DNA from: Neoarius graeffei
Lineage: Eukaryota > Chordata > Actinopteri > Siluriformes > Ariidae
DNA length: 64,000 bases
Assembly: GCF_027579695.1 (NCBI RefSeq)
Contig: NC_083570.1
Location: 6,191,001 to 6,255,000 of the forward strand
Direction: 5' to 3'
Part shown: piece after piece, positions 20,406 to 31,485 of the stretch
Position numbering within the stretch: the stretch's first letter is position 1
Layout: each line of letters starts with the position of its first letter
The notes under the pieces: model-generated
The model's input: the letters and a program-made list of their open reading frames with translations, nothing else
Database searches by the model: none
What the model was told of the DNA's origin: nothing
Made by a program: the position numbers and the translations under genes

Positions 20406-21038
20406 GTAAGTAACAAAGCTAGGCTACAGCTAGCAAGAATCTGTACAGGCTAGAAGTGGAATGTGTTAATATATTAACGCTGTCAAGGATTTGTTTTGCT
20501 TTGCTGAATGCAAAATAGTGAAGTAGATTTTTTTTATTGGATTGCTTTTGTGTTCAGTCTAGTGTTAGATTATGTGGGCTAGGCTACCAGTTAACACCCA
20601 TTGGGAAGGCATAGCCAGAAGGTGGTGATTTGGTCAGAGCAGAGAACGTTTACAAGATTGTTATAAAGGCTCTGGTCAGAACGACACAGACTTATGATAA
20701 GAACCGGACAGCAAAGGATAAAACGTGAATCAAATAAGCAGTTACCCAGGCTGCAAACTAAGTATGTAAAACAGAAGTTCGCTCTTTGCAATGAGAAAGT
20801 CAGTGCTTGTCATGAAAGGCATTTAAACCACCGAGACGAGATGACTAGCAATGCAAGTTAAACCAGGCGTTTAACTGTTTGCTACGTACTGCACCAAGTC
20901 ATGGACGCTGTGCGATGTGTGTTATTAGTGCTGGGATTACGTGTCAGAGACATTCAATTCTATTCTCTTCCTCTCTCTGGTGTCATGTAGGCAATGTGAA
21001 TAATGGGCCATTTGGGCTATGTAAAATGTAAGCTCAGC

Positions 21039-22489
21039 TAGGGCTGTGCGATGTCCCCTTAATTGGCATCGACGATGTTTACAGTGCAAACATCGTGATG
21101 GACGATGATATCGGGGGGGGGGGGGGATTTTAATACCACGTTATTAAATATATTATTATTATTATTATTATTATTATTAAAAGTATTAGATACTCATCCG
21201 AGGCTTTGGCACGTAAAGGAAAAAAAGCGCTAGGTGATGTGGAATATTTGGCCTTGACAACGGATATGTGGTCCAGCTGCAACATGATGCCCTATATGTC
21301 AGCTACCGTACATTATGTGGAGTCCAAATGCCTGCAGACGAGTTTCATGCCAGAGACACATTCAGCGGACAATTTAGAAGACGCATTGCGCGAGACACTT
21401 GCCGAATGGAAAATAGAGGAGAAAAAGATCGCCTGCATAACAACGGGGCGAATATTGTCACAGCCATCAGGCAATTGAAATGGCCGTGGTTAAGTTGTTT
21501 TGGGCACAATTTGAACCTGGCCATAACCAACTCGCTTGCGCAACAGAGGGCCAGTACAGACCGAGCGTTTGGAGTTTGCCGAGCAGTCAACACTGCGTTT
21601 GCGCACAGCTGGCTTCGGAGAAATGAGCTGCGCAAAGCGCAGGTGGAAACGAACCTCCCCGAGCACTCACTGATCACGCTAAGATATTAATCAGCTCTAA
21701 CAATGAAAGACTAGTATTCAAATTATGAGAAGAAACTACACTTAAGCTATTACTCATTGTTTATTTACACCATATCAATTGAAGATGCGTTTCGGCCTTT
21801 AGTGCGCACATGAACGCGCTAATTTTTCCAATTTATTAGTGTTTGAATTATTGCACCAGCTTTTAAAATCATGATTTAATATTGTTTTTTTTTACTGTCT
21901 TTACATTTATCAGAATCACCTTCATTCTTCCATTTGGTTTGACATTATGGCTTAGAGTGGACCATTTTGTGTCTGAAAGTAGGCCTATTTACCAGATTAA
22001 AGTTATTTGACTTCTGCCGAAGTCTGCGCTTCACTGCCGTTTGATAAGGTTCAATATTTCCCGACTGAAGTCGTTAATAGTGGCTATTTGTTTGAACAAC
22101 ATGACAAATTTTACATTAAAAGTATAGTAGGCTAAAAAATGAAGTCGAAATTTATTATTAGTAGCATACTGTATTTGTGTAACCACGTTATGTTCACTAG
22201 CACGTCGCTGCACCATAGCCTACGTGAACAAGCGGTAATAGGATATTACTTTATAATGATTTATATAATTATGTATTTATATATATGTTATATAATATAT
22301 TTATATATTAAACAAAACTAACTAACTAAACTAACAAAAAACTAACTTTTTAGGTTAAATAGGCCCAGATGATACCGTATATGCATGTTTATGACAGGAG
22401 GGGGCGTGGTATCACGATGGTGGCTCTCCATCGTAATGGATGACCACCATCGTCGATGGACGATGGCATCGTCTATCGGCACAGCCCTA
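21039..22489 (+). mobile_element. ZBED-like hAT element nested in a hAT, TSD agctcagc
   Basis: Ends tagggctgtgcgatgtcccc and the complement of tcggcacagcccta, both followed by gacgatgg-type subterminal repeats. The 8-bp duplication agctcagc lies at 21031-21038 and 22490-22497. Inside, 21206-21690 encodes transposase pieces in two frames: YLALTTDMWSS, YMSATVHYVE, then NNGANIVTAIRQL and WLSCFGHNLNLAI. These are the conserved core motifs of ZBED-type hAT proteins. The frame slips near 21440 and stops at 21690, so it is inactive. The ATT run near 21152-21180 and the G-run at 21113-21126 look like replication slippage. Confidence 0.85.
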
Positions 22490-23074
22490 AGCTCAGCTGA
22501 CGTTTTATAGCGCAGTACATCCCGACAGATTGGAGTGTAGCCTACTCTGACGCGAAGCATTATCCCACAGTCTTACCCAAACGACAGGGCACACAATGCC
22601 TCTACATAGCGTGGCTTTACCAGTGCATTTATTAGTCTCTGGCGAGAAACCAAATTCGCCAAAAGCACGCAACTTGGATCTGGAGGATTCCGCTGAACAT
22701 TCTGAAATTCACAACAACTGTTTATTCTACTTTATTATACGGCTCTCTAGAATGTTGCCAGGGCTTCATTCTCACATTCTGGCCAGAGCCCTAGAGGACT
22801 CTGATTCTGGCTACATCGTCACAACGTTCTGTGTTTACTGAGGCTACCGGTATTTTAGCGAGTGTTTAGTGAATGCATTGTGGTCTAGCTAAACTGCTTA
22901 AGGGAACATCCTGGCTGGCTTGTATTAAACATTATACTGTGTATAAACAAATATGTTCAGATTAAATGAACTCAGACTTTGATATTGAAAATGATAAAAA
23001 CATGTTAATGTCTACATGATTAAAAACAGAAAACAAGTAGGCCTACTAATTTTACATTTTTTTTTCTTGTTTAG

Positions 23075-23280
23075 ATTTGCAGAATATCTGAAGAACAAGA
23101 TCAACCCAAGTGAGACAGAGCAGCCGTCCATTTCTGGATTCCTTACTGCAAAAGACAGACAGTACAATGCTACCCACCCACAACAAAAAGCCATCACAAA
23201 TTCAATACTAACAGATTTGGTCATTGGATGCAACATCCCTCTCTCAGTAGTGGAGAACAGATATTTCCGGAATTTTTTGT
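23075..23280 (+). pseudogene. Second exon of the outer hAT transposase
   Basis: After acceptor ttcttgtttag, encodes FAEYLKNKINPS, SISGFLTAKDRQYNATHPQQ and DLVIGCNIPLSVVENRYFRN, the region after the BED finger in fish ZBED1-like hAT transposases. No catalytic core follows before the right terminus, so this element is internally deleted. Confidence 0.65.
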
Positions 23281-24338
23281 CAGTTAGTTGGTCTCTCTCA
23301 CACACACAAACGTACTCAAGTCACGTTGTATTGTGTTAAAGGCATGTCATGTTGTATGTTGGGACAGTGCCTAACTTCAGAAGGAAAACCATTCTTTGAT
23401 TCTAAAAGTACACAGATCATCTGTTAGCTTGGACTTTGAGTTTCATGTCTTAAAATGCACATGAAAAGCATTTTTATGTGAAAAATGACATGAATGAAAT
23501 GAAAAGAAAATGATTTTTGTTACACAGTACCAGTACTAGTTTTGTTTAGAATTTTGTTTTAATTTCTCACTAATTTTCCAATAAAAAATTTAAGGAAATG
23601 GTCATATTTTCACTCATTCTCACACCCTTAGCCTCAGATGTACACTGACTCACTCAAACTAAACTCACTGAAAATTTAGGATGCTTTACTAACGTTAACT
23701 AACTAATCATTGTCTCCTCTGAGATTCTTTGATTGTCTTGGGGCAAGCTCTAAAACATTTTAAAATGGAAAAGAATGGGTGTACTGTAGTTACTTATGCT
23801 GACTCTATGAATCATTACATTACATTTAGCAGACATTTTTATCCAAGGTGACTGGAAAAGGAGGACATACACTGCAGTGTGGAGAGGTAATACATTTGTG
23901 ATCAAAAATGTGTTGATTGCCTGTAGAATAAATGGTGACTTGTTAGGGACTTGGAAAAAAATGAGACTTGGACTTGGACTCGACTTGGCTTGGGTAGGAC
24001 TTGGACTTGGACTTGACTTGGTCAAAAGTGCCTTGACTTGTGACTTGACTCGGACTTGAGTGGTAGGACTTGAGACTTACTTGTGACTTGCACATTAGTG
24101 ACTTTGTCCCACCTCTGGTGATTACTGATAGACTGTCTCAGTGTCACCTGCGGAAAAACCAATCACGTTTTAGAAAAGAAAAGAAAAAACATCCACTTTC
24201 AAAGCTGCTTCATAGTAACGAGTAACGAGGACCTTGATAGAAATGTAGTGGAGTAAAAAGTACGATATTTGTCTTTCAAATGTAGTGAAGTTAAAGTCAT
24301 AAGTTTCCACAAAAAATACTCAAGTAAAGTACAGATAC

Positions 24339-24711
24339 GGGCGGCACGGTGGTGTAGTGGTTAGCGCTGTCGCCTCACAGCAAGAAGGTCCTGGGTTCGA
24401 GCCCCGGGGCCGGCGAGGGCCTTTCTGTGTGGAGTTTGCATGTTCTCCCCGTGTCCGCGTGGGTTTCCTCCGGGTGCTCCGGTTTCCCCCACAGTCCAAA
24501 GACATGCAGGTTAGGTTAACTGGTGACTCTAAATTGACCGTAGGTGTGAATGTGAGTGTGAATGGTTGTCTGTGTCTATGTGTCAGCCCTGTGATGACCT
24601 GGCGACTTGTCCAGGGTGTACCCCGCCTTTCGCCCGTAGTCAGCTGGGATAGGCTTGCCTGCGACCCTGTAGAAGGATAAAGCGGCTAGAGATAATGAGA
24701 GAATGAGAGAG
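24339..24711 (+). mobile_element. SINE, TSD aagtacagatac
   Basis: Same family as the copy at 5297. A perfect 12-bp duplication, aagtacagatac, flanks it at 24327-24338 and 24712-24723. It has a small deletion of the gctcca segment near 24653 and a tail gagagaatgagaga. Not in blocks A or C, so it is specific to block B. Confidence 0.9.
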
Positions 24712-25123
24712 AAGTACAGATACTCGAAAAGTGTACTTCAGTACAGAACTCAAGTAAATGTACTTCGTTACTGTCCACCTCTGATAATTAACTCGATGTA
24801 CTTGCAATGTAGAAGAAAACTAATTGAACACCACCAGCAGATTCAACCCCAGTTTCCCCCGCTGACTGTGAGAGTCCCTCAGAGCCGCATGCGCATTCTG
24901 TGGATTCGGCAGCGAGCGAGTCGCTCTTTGTTTTGAACGAGTGCTCCGGGTCTCTCGTAAATTCCGAGCAAACTAAAGGACGACTTGTGCTACGATGTTG
25001 TTCGGGAAAACCACGTTAGCTTGATGATGGATCTTAAGCGGTCATTTAAAACTCTCTTGGCCTTAAGAGGCTTTCGGGAAACCCAGCCCAGATCAGTTAG
25101 TGAACATTTCTCTCTCTCACTCA

Positions 25124-25170
<47 letters not shown>

Positions 25171-25270
25171 ACCTTCAGAGTGAAACATGAATGTACTTTG
25201 AACTGACATTAATATGGAACCAGTTCGCTCGTACTGTATAAAAAGCTGAATGTATTTTATTTGTCCTCAG

Positions 25271-25472
25271 AGTGAGTTAAAGGAGGAGCAGATGAAATCC
25301 CAGCAGAGAATCCAGGAGAAGCAGAAGAAGGTGCAGGAGCTGAAACAGGCTGTGAACACTATAAAGGTGAGCAGTGAGCAGAGACAGAGCTGCTCCTAGA
25401 AACACACACAACATGGACAACGAGTCATTTACAGTCCCAGTAAGAGAGGGAATGATAGATGAGCTTTACATC

Positions 25473-25532
<60 letters not shown>

Positions 25533-25772
25533 TAACAGCTCAGTGCACAGACAGCAGTGGAGGACAGTGAGAGGATCTTTACTGAGCTGATCAGCTCCAT
25601 GGAGAAAAAGCGCTGGGAGGTGACGGAGCTGATCAGAGATCAGGAGAAGGCTGAACTGAGTCGAGCTGAACGACTCCTGGAGCAACTGGAGCAGGAGATT
25701 GCTGATCTTCAGAGGAGAGTCACTGAGCTGGAGCAGCTTTCACACACACACGATCACATCCATTTCCTCCAG
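25271..25772 (+). pseudogene. TRIM-B fragment: coiled-coil exons 2 and 3 only
   Basis: Exon 2 (25271-25366, 96 nt) and exon 3 (25539-25772, 234 nt) are intact and nearly identical to block A. There is no RING exon upstream, since the block starts inside intron 1 at about 19427. There are no exons 4-6 downstream, since homology stops in intron 3 at about 25786. It therefore cannot make a TRIM protein unless spliced into another gene. A (GT)n run in intron 2 (25475-25530) is much longer than in A. Confidence 0.88.
25474..25530. repeat. (GT)n microsatellite, TRIM intron 2
   Basis: About 28 GT units. The matching run in block A (9502-9518) has 8, and that in block C (46331-46379) about 24. Intron 2 repeat length alone distinguishes the copies. 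Confidence 0.95.
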
Positions 25773-25826
25773 GTAACACTCACTGTCTGTGTATAGCGGC
25801 CAAAGTAGAATTCATTTAGATGTGAA

Positions 25827-28028
25827 CAGGGGCGCCACTAGAAATCTTGGGCCCTATGAAAGATTACAATTTAGGGCCCCCCCCCCCCCCCCGGTAAAAT
25901 TTTCAAGCTCAAGCAACTGAATTTGAAGTCTGTTTTTGGCTGGCACTTTAACTTTACTACGCGTGTGATCAGCTACCTAGCAAGTTTAGGTGATACAATT
26001 ATTTGGTATATGAACATTTTAAATGCAGAACTGTCAGAATTAGACTGAATAGACTGTTGCCTTAAAATGAACATTCCATGATATATATTGAAGATATATA
26101 TATATATATTTTTTCTTTTATGAGCAACTATTATTAGGCCACTCAGTAGCCTATGGAGTTCATTCAATCCAAATGTTTGTGTTGAGAGAAATTGCATGCA
26201 TCACTGTATCAGTATGGATTTATAACATTCTGTATGCACATTATGGAGACTCCAGAGCCCTCCAGCAAACATCATCAATAATCAGGATTACAAAATGTAT
26301 TCCTTTGTTTCCTCCATTTATTGACTTATTGTATGTGATCAAACGTATGCCTTGATGAGTAACTACACTAGTTTTTTGATACAATTACAGAGTGCACTGC
26401 AAGAAATCCACTAAGTGTTTTTGGTTTCTTTTAGGCATCACACATTTATTAGAAAACACAGCAAATGTTCAAATATTCAAGTTAAATACCTAGCAACAGT
26501 ATCAATAAATCCACACATGAACAATGGCAAAACATCTAAGCCCGGACTTTGTATTTAATTAAATGTTTTAATTACAATGTACGTAAAAATTTAAGTTTGA
26601 TTGCATTACTAAAAAATATTAAGTATATTCTACTAATTTGTACACATAGTCAAAAGTGTTAATAAGTTTAAGTTGAATGGCCTTAAAATTCTAAGTTTTA
26701 GTCATGACCGCACCTCTTTTTTAATCTGCGCAGAGTTGTGAAGCCGCCATTTTAACTTTCACAGATCAGCAGCAGTTACGTGAGGTTTGGTAAAATTCAG
26801 AGTGAGCTTCAGCCAACGTTTGTTCTCTGAACTTAGTATTTTGGATCCTGACTGTCGGTGGGAATGTTTGTTTTAACTTTAAGAGCAGTGGAAATCGCGT
26901 GTTTTACAGTTTGATAGTTACAGGTGGTATTTTACCAATTTCACGTCATTTTCATCTGTTGGCTAAGTTGCTTTTGTCACTGTGGAGAGCTCTCTGGATT
27001 TGGAATGAGACACTTTTTTTTTTGAAAACTTTTCGGATAATGTAAGTATACAGCGTCCCGCTGGCAGTACGGGGAATGTTAAGGGGCTACGTATTAATGT
27101 TAGCACATATCTGGTTAAAGAAAAAACATGTTTCATGTTTCAATGTTTATTGTGCACTTCTTGTTAATAAAATACAAATGCAATGGAAAAACTTTATACA
27201 CTGTCATTTGTTTTATTGCTTTAACAGGTAAATCGAATTCTTGTTAAGTTAAAATGTAAAGTATAATCACTAAAGATGAATTCTAGGAAAGTTTAAATAT
27301 TAAGTTCAATCAAATAAACATATTTCAGTTTAATGTACTATAAATTTCAAGGCAACCAGTTTCCCAACACTGTTTGAGTAAATACAACTTATCAGGCTTT
27401 TAAGTACAAAAAACTTAAAATGGTTAGTTCATGCTGCATGGTAAAGCAATTTACATTTACAAGACATCTGAAGTTTAATGTACTATAAATTTCAAGGCAA
27501 CCAGTTTCCAAACACTGTTTGAGTAAACTCAACTTATCAGGGTTTACAGTTAATTATACAATAAAGATACCTATGAAAAAAGGTGATTTTTTTTTTCACA
27601 CACAGTGTGATATCCGGACTTCATAATTCATCACACCTGCTCCTGCTTAGCAACTTCTAGAATGTTCACCTCTGTTGCGCGCAGAGAGAAACTGACAGCT
27701 GATCTAAGCTGCGCTAATAGCGGCGCTGTGCACACACGGAGCTACACATTTCACTGTCCCGCGCCCAGAATCACACTGTACCATTAGTAAAAAGGGTGGA
27801 GGGGTGAAATGACAATATCATAAATAATTCAAGAAAAATGTTATAGCAAATCATAATCATGTATAATTTGCACATTTTAACAGATGAAATGAAATATTTT
27901 ATTTCAAAAACTTACACAAGGCAATACTATTAAAATAATATTAATATCCCTCACAGGCCCCCCTGTCAGTGCCAGGCCCTTAGAATCGTCCTAACTCCCC
28001 CCCTCCCCCCCCCCCAGCGGCGCCCCTG
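25827..28028. mobile_element. Non-coding hAT element, TSD gatgtgaa
   Basis: Ends caggggcgccactagaaatc and ...agcggcgcccctg. The 8-bp duplication gatgtgaa lies at 25819-25826 and 28029-28036. Both ends have C-runs next to gggccc motifs. 2.2 kb with no transposase motif; the interior, including tandem copies near 27.3-27.5 kb, is AT-rich. Non-autonomous. Confidence 0.85.
27318..27545. repeat. Tandem duplication inside the hAT element
   Basis: The segment agtttaatgtactataaatt...ggcaaccagtttcc...cactgtttgagtaaa...caacttatcagg starts at about 27327 and again at about 27471, so the period is about 144 bp with few differences. Confidence 0.75.
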
Positions 28029-28058
28029 GATGTGAATTACAATTTATGTTAAAAGGTA

Positions 28059-29069
28059 GGGGAGACCGGGTATGGTTGTAACACATTTTTCTTCAGCGCA
28101 TAAAACTCTCATTTCTTTTTAAACTACAGTTGTAGAACTTTTAGGCAAAGTACACACATTTGTCTACTGCAGTTTGCAACCATTTAAATCTCCTCAACTA
28201 CATCACAAAATTTGTCTGATTATGTCAAATACAGAGTGTACCTTTGTTACAACCTACCCCACTACTGGGGTAGGTTGCAACACGTATTGGGGTAGGTTGT
28301 AACAGGTAGTTAAAACACAGAAAAAAAACAACAGAAGTCCATTTCATATGCCGATTTATTGCATGAACATGGAAAATAGATTCACCAACTATGTTGTATG
28401 ACATACAATCCACTCTCCATATTGAAAATCCTGAGATCCCTGGTCTTTCAACAGTTTATACTTCTGCCAATATCTGTTAAGGGTAACATGGCAGATGCCA
28501 TGGTTTCTTGCCACTGCCCTTACAGATGTACCTTTCCTAATCTCTTCTGCTGCTCTTTTTAGTAGTTTAGCATCCACTCCACGAGTTGTTTTCCTCACCC
28601 ATGTTCTAGGCATTCTGCAGAATTATCAAAATCACAAAAAAATATTTTTTGTATGTAAGGGGATGGTTGTAACACTTTCAAAAAACTTGTTACAACCTAT
28701 CCCACCACTGTCATCCATTGCTTAGCTAGCTGTATTAGCATGGTGCTTTGACATTAGCAGGGGATAAGTACACCATTCTTTACCTTAGAGACTGTAGTTT
28801 GACCTGATATAACTCATACAACGTTACCTACAATGTGTAAAGCACTAGGAAAAAAAATAATATAAAAAAAAGTTACTTTCTTACCTCAGACTTTGTTTTT
28901 TTCACTTCTCTCCGTGAGAACTTGCGCCAACGATTTCCAAATGTCCATGCGTGGTCGAAAAGGAACTATGAAGAGATTCTAATTGCCACATGACTTGTAT
29001 CTTATCCCTGATTGGTGGAATTAGTGGCGTTACAACTCCCCCCGTGTTACAACCATACCCGGTTTCCCC
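28059..29069 (-). mobile_element. pogo/Tigger-like element with HTH domain, TSD TA
   Basis: Ends ggggagaccgggtatggttgtaac and the complement gttacaaccatacccggtttcccc, flanked by TA (28057-28058 and 29070-29071). Several internal ggtaggttgtaac sites, some paired in opposite directions at 28249-28310, look like transposase-binding repeats. The minus strand carries only an N-terminal HTH exon. 1011 bp, non-autonomous. Confidence 0.78.
28389..28613 (-). pseudogene. Pogo-type psq/HTH DNA-binding fragment
   Basis: Encodes MPRTWVRKTTRGVDAKLLKR, then AAEEIRKGTSVRAVARNHGI and CHVTLNRYWQKYK. The start MPR...RKT-RG and the following helix-turn-helix are the usual N-terminus of pogo-like DDE transposases. 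The frame ends after about 74 residues without a CENP-B or DDE domain. Confidence 0.7.
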
Positions 29070-29071
29070 TA

Positions 29072-29715
29072 TATATAATTTCATTTGAGTGTGTAATTTC
29101 ATATAAGTAGTTTATTTCATGATTAAGATGATGAATAATATGTGGCAAGGTTAAAAGAATTAGAATTAGAATCAGAATTCATATGTTAAGAATTAGAACT
29201 GTCTCATGCTTCTTAAGAATTCATATGTGAAGAATTAGAACAAGGATTAGAACTGTCTCACGCTTCTCAAGAATTAGAATTAGAATTCATTCAGCTATAT
29301 AAGAACGGTCTCACGCTTCTCAGGGGAGATCTCGAGAAGCCGTGGAAGCGAACAGTTTTTCTTACCTGACTCTCTGACTCACCGACTCTAGACTTTGTCA
29401 GCGTAAGCTATAGCACTTTTCTCAAGGTCTCACTACGAACGAGCCTCTACAATAGTAAGAAAAAACTCGCTTGACATCGGATTACAAAACGCTGGAGAGG
29501 TTCGCTGAAACTGGAAAGAAGATTCATCGAGGGATTTACCGAGGGACTTCTGAACCAGCACGATCACGTGCTACACTCGTGGCTGGTGATTGACAAGTGG
29601 ACGTGGCTGCAACGTGACTGTCGCAAGTGGAATCGGAACAAAAAACCGGACCGACGTTCAAAGCAACCATGACGGATGAAAAAGAAAAGACGGTAAGCCT
29701 TCCGAGGGAAAAACG
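29072..29715 (+). other. Repeat-rich leader with TATA-like box
   Basis: Imperfect repeats of tagaattcatatgt(ga)agaattagaac and gtctca(t/c)gcttctcaag at 29150-29330, a ctatataag box at 29295-29303, then a non-repetitive leader to ATG at 29668. It reads like the promoter/leader of a retroelement. See the composite entry at 25787-29718. Confidence 0.35.
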
Positions 29716-30071
29716 CAGAGCCGGCCCGTGGCATAGGCAATATAGGCAAATGCTAAGGGCGCTGCGTCCATCCAGGGGCGCAGAAACGGGGGGAGAAAAA
29801 TGATGACTTCCACTATTCTGAAAATGAGTCAGCATTATAATGTCTTAGCCTAATTTAATTGTACAGCAAAGCATGTAGTCAGGGTGCGATTTGTCAAAAA
29901 AAGCGGGGTGTGGTGGTGGTTGTTAATCATGAAACAATAAGCGCTCAACAGTGGTTCGCCCCACGGGCAGTGTTGCCAGATACTGCTGACGGTTTCCACC
30001 CCAAAATATGTTCAAAATGTACTTAAAACAGCCCAATCTGGCAACACTGCCCACGGGCGATTGCTCTAAGA
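29716..30071. mobile_element. Truncated terminus of a hAT-like element
   Basis: Begins cagagccggcccgtggcata and continues ggcaatataggcaaatgctaaggg, an end I associate with a common fish DNA transposon. The opposite end is not found before the next element at 30072. A MITE with its own target duplication is nested at 29968-30049. Confidence 0.45.
29968..30049. mobile_element. 82-bp hAT-like MITE, TSD cccacggg
   Basis: Ends cagtgttgccagat / atctggcaacactg are perfect inverted repeats. The 8-bp duplication cccacggg lies at 29960-29967 and 30050-30057. The same family appears as an inverted dimer at 47612-47821 and as fragments at 57937-58040 and 59967-60050. Confidence 0.88.
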
Positions 30072-31260
30072 CAGTGGTCACCAACCTTTTTATGCCTGAG
30101 ATCCCTAACCTCTGCCTAGATGGCAAGCAAGATCTACCCCTTGAAGCATTGACAGAAAAAGAAATCCAGACTAGACTGTTTCAAGTTGAGGCTTTTTATT
30201 TAGCCTGATTTTAACTGAGTAAGATTTAAGATCCTGGTCAAACTTTTTAATTTCTTGTGAGAGCTGACGAAATGACTTAATTTCAGTACAACATGCAATG
30301 GAAATTAACTATACACAAAAAATATATAGGCCTATATCTGTAGTGAGCAGAATGAATGAACCACCAATGACTCAGATTGTTATTAATATCAACTAATAAT
30401 ATTGTAATGAGAAAGCTGAACTGTTAACGTCAGTTGCACTGTCTTGTTTGTATTGTAACACTAAATTAATTAATTTCACAGCAACATAAAATGGAAATTG
30501 CCAACTGAAATTACAACACAACAGTGATGATATATCACAAATTGTAACTTAAGTGACAAAATGACAATTTCAATTCAACATGAACTGATTTTCTTTAACC
30601 ATACATACACAATAAAGACAAATATGAACTTGCAGTGATGCTACTACCAATGACTGCTGTCATGCTACAGTTCATCACGCAACTCAAGTCAATGTGATGG
30701 CTGTGACTGAACACGGTCAGTGAGTGCCTTATAGTTAGGTTCATAGGCACAGACAGCCAGTCTCAGGCAGTCTGTGAGGTGTCTGTCTGTAAGTCGACTC
30801 CTGTACTTTGATTTGATGATGTTCATTTGTGAAAATGCCATTTCACACAGGTAAGTGGATCCAAAATAGGCATTCACTTTTAGTGCACATGCACTGAGGA
30901 GAGGAAATTTCTTAAACTTAAGCCCTTGAAACTCCTCTCTTATTCGTTCGTTAATTTATCACACAGTCTTACCTCAGTCAACTTCTTCCCTCCTTCTGTG
31001 AAAATTCAACGTCTCAGACGCGGACACGAGTGGGCGGGGGATGCGTTTGATTAAGTCTCCTGATTGGCTGGTGATAGATTGGTGGGCGGGGGATGCGTTT
31101 GATTAAGTCTCCTGATTGGCTGGTGATAGATTGGTGTCATTATAGCGCGTCGGAGCGGTTCATGCGAGGCTCGAGTCCGATCCACCACTCCGCGGAAACA
31201 CTTCAAGAGCTACAGTAACACTGACAGCCAGGTTATATTCTCACGGTTTTATAGGCAATA
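30072..31260 (-). mobile_element. hAT relic with C-terminal transposase domain
   Basis: Left end cagtggtcaccaacctttt is a widespread hAT terminus. On the minus strand, 30689-30877 encodes YFGSTYLCEMAFSQMNIIKS, then KYRSRLTDRHLTDCLRLAV, the hAT C-terminal dimerisation region as in GTF2IRD2/ZBED5-type proteins. A 52-bp tandem duplication upstream of that strand (31031-31134) may be its promoter. No matching right terminus found. Confidence 0.65.
31031..31134 (-). repeat. 52-bp tandem duplication with CCAAT-type motifs
   Basis: Two perfect copies of a unit starting tgggcgggggatgcgtttga (31031 and 31083). Each carries gattggctgg and agattgg (CCAAT box on the minus strand) and a GC-box-like gggcggggg. 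It lies upstream of the minus-strand hAT coding relic, suggesting a duplicated promoter block. Confidence 0.8.
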
Positions 31261-31485
31261 TCATGCTTCCTTTTGTAAAGGGGCGGCAGAAATCAAACGG
31301 GGGCGGGAATCACAGAAAGGGGGGCGGCCCGCACCTCTAAAACCCCTCGTGGAGAACCCTGAAGTGTCTTGCGAGGCTATCACCATGGTGACGACGCTCA
31401 GAGACGTAAGACGTAAGCAGCAGGAGTTAAAAAAAAAAGAACCCTGCGACACAGAGGGGGAAAGCTGTAGTGGGCCTATCGGAAG

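Larger units (their letters stand above)
19865..24117 (+). mobile_element. hAT element with BED-finger transposase N-terminus, TSD gtgattac
   Basis: Ends: cagacatgtggactcgagtc at the left and cccacctctg at the right, with dense gacttggactcgag subterminal repeats at both ends (19868-20040 and 23955-24100). An 8-bp duplication, gtgattac, flanks it (19857-19864 and 24118-24125); blocks A and C have one uninterrupted copy. It encodes only the N-terminal exons of the transposase. It carries a second hAT at 21039-22489, so it is older than that one. Confidence 0.88.
19427..24783. mobile_element. Block B copy of the shared hAT element, split by nested insertions
   Basis: From tatgtgtaaacattag onward the sequence follows block A 6785-7851. 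The right end (gtccacctctg) with flank ataattaa (24784-24791) is intact; the left end is lost at the block B breakpoint. A 4.25-kb hAT (19865-24117) and a SINE (24339-24711) are inserted in it. Confidence 0.8.
25787..29718 (+). mobile_element. Probable LTR retrotransposon 5' end, interrupted by two DNA transposons
   Basis: Inference. Block A homology stops after actcactgtctg and new sequence begins tgtatagcggcc (LTRs begin TG). With the nested hAT (25827-28028) and pogo-like element (28059-29069) removed, the rest reads through AT-rich DNA to imperfect repeats of aagaattagaa(ctgtctca)cgcttctcaaga, a TATA-like ctatataagaa at 29295-29305 and a leader ending near 29668 in ATGACGGATGAAAAAGAAAAG. 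It is then cut by another element at 29716. No primer-binding site or second LTR is seen. A LINE 5' UTR is an alternative. Confidence 0.35.
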
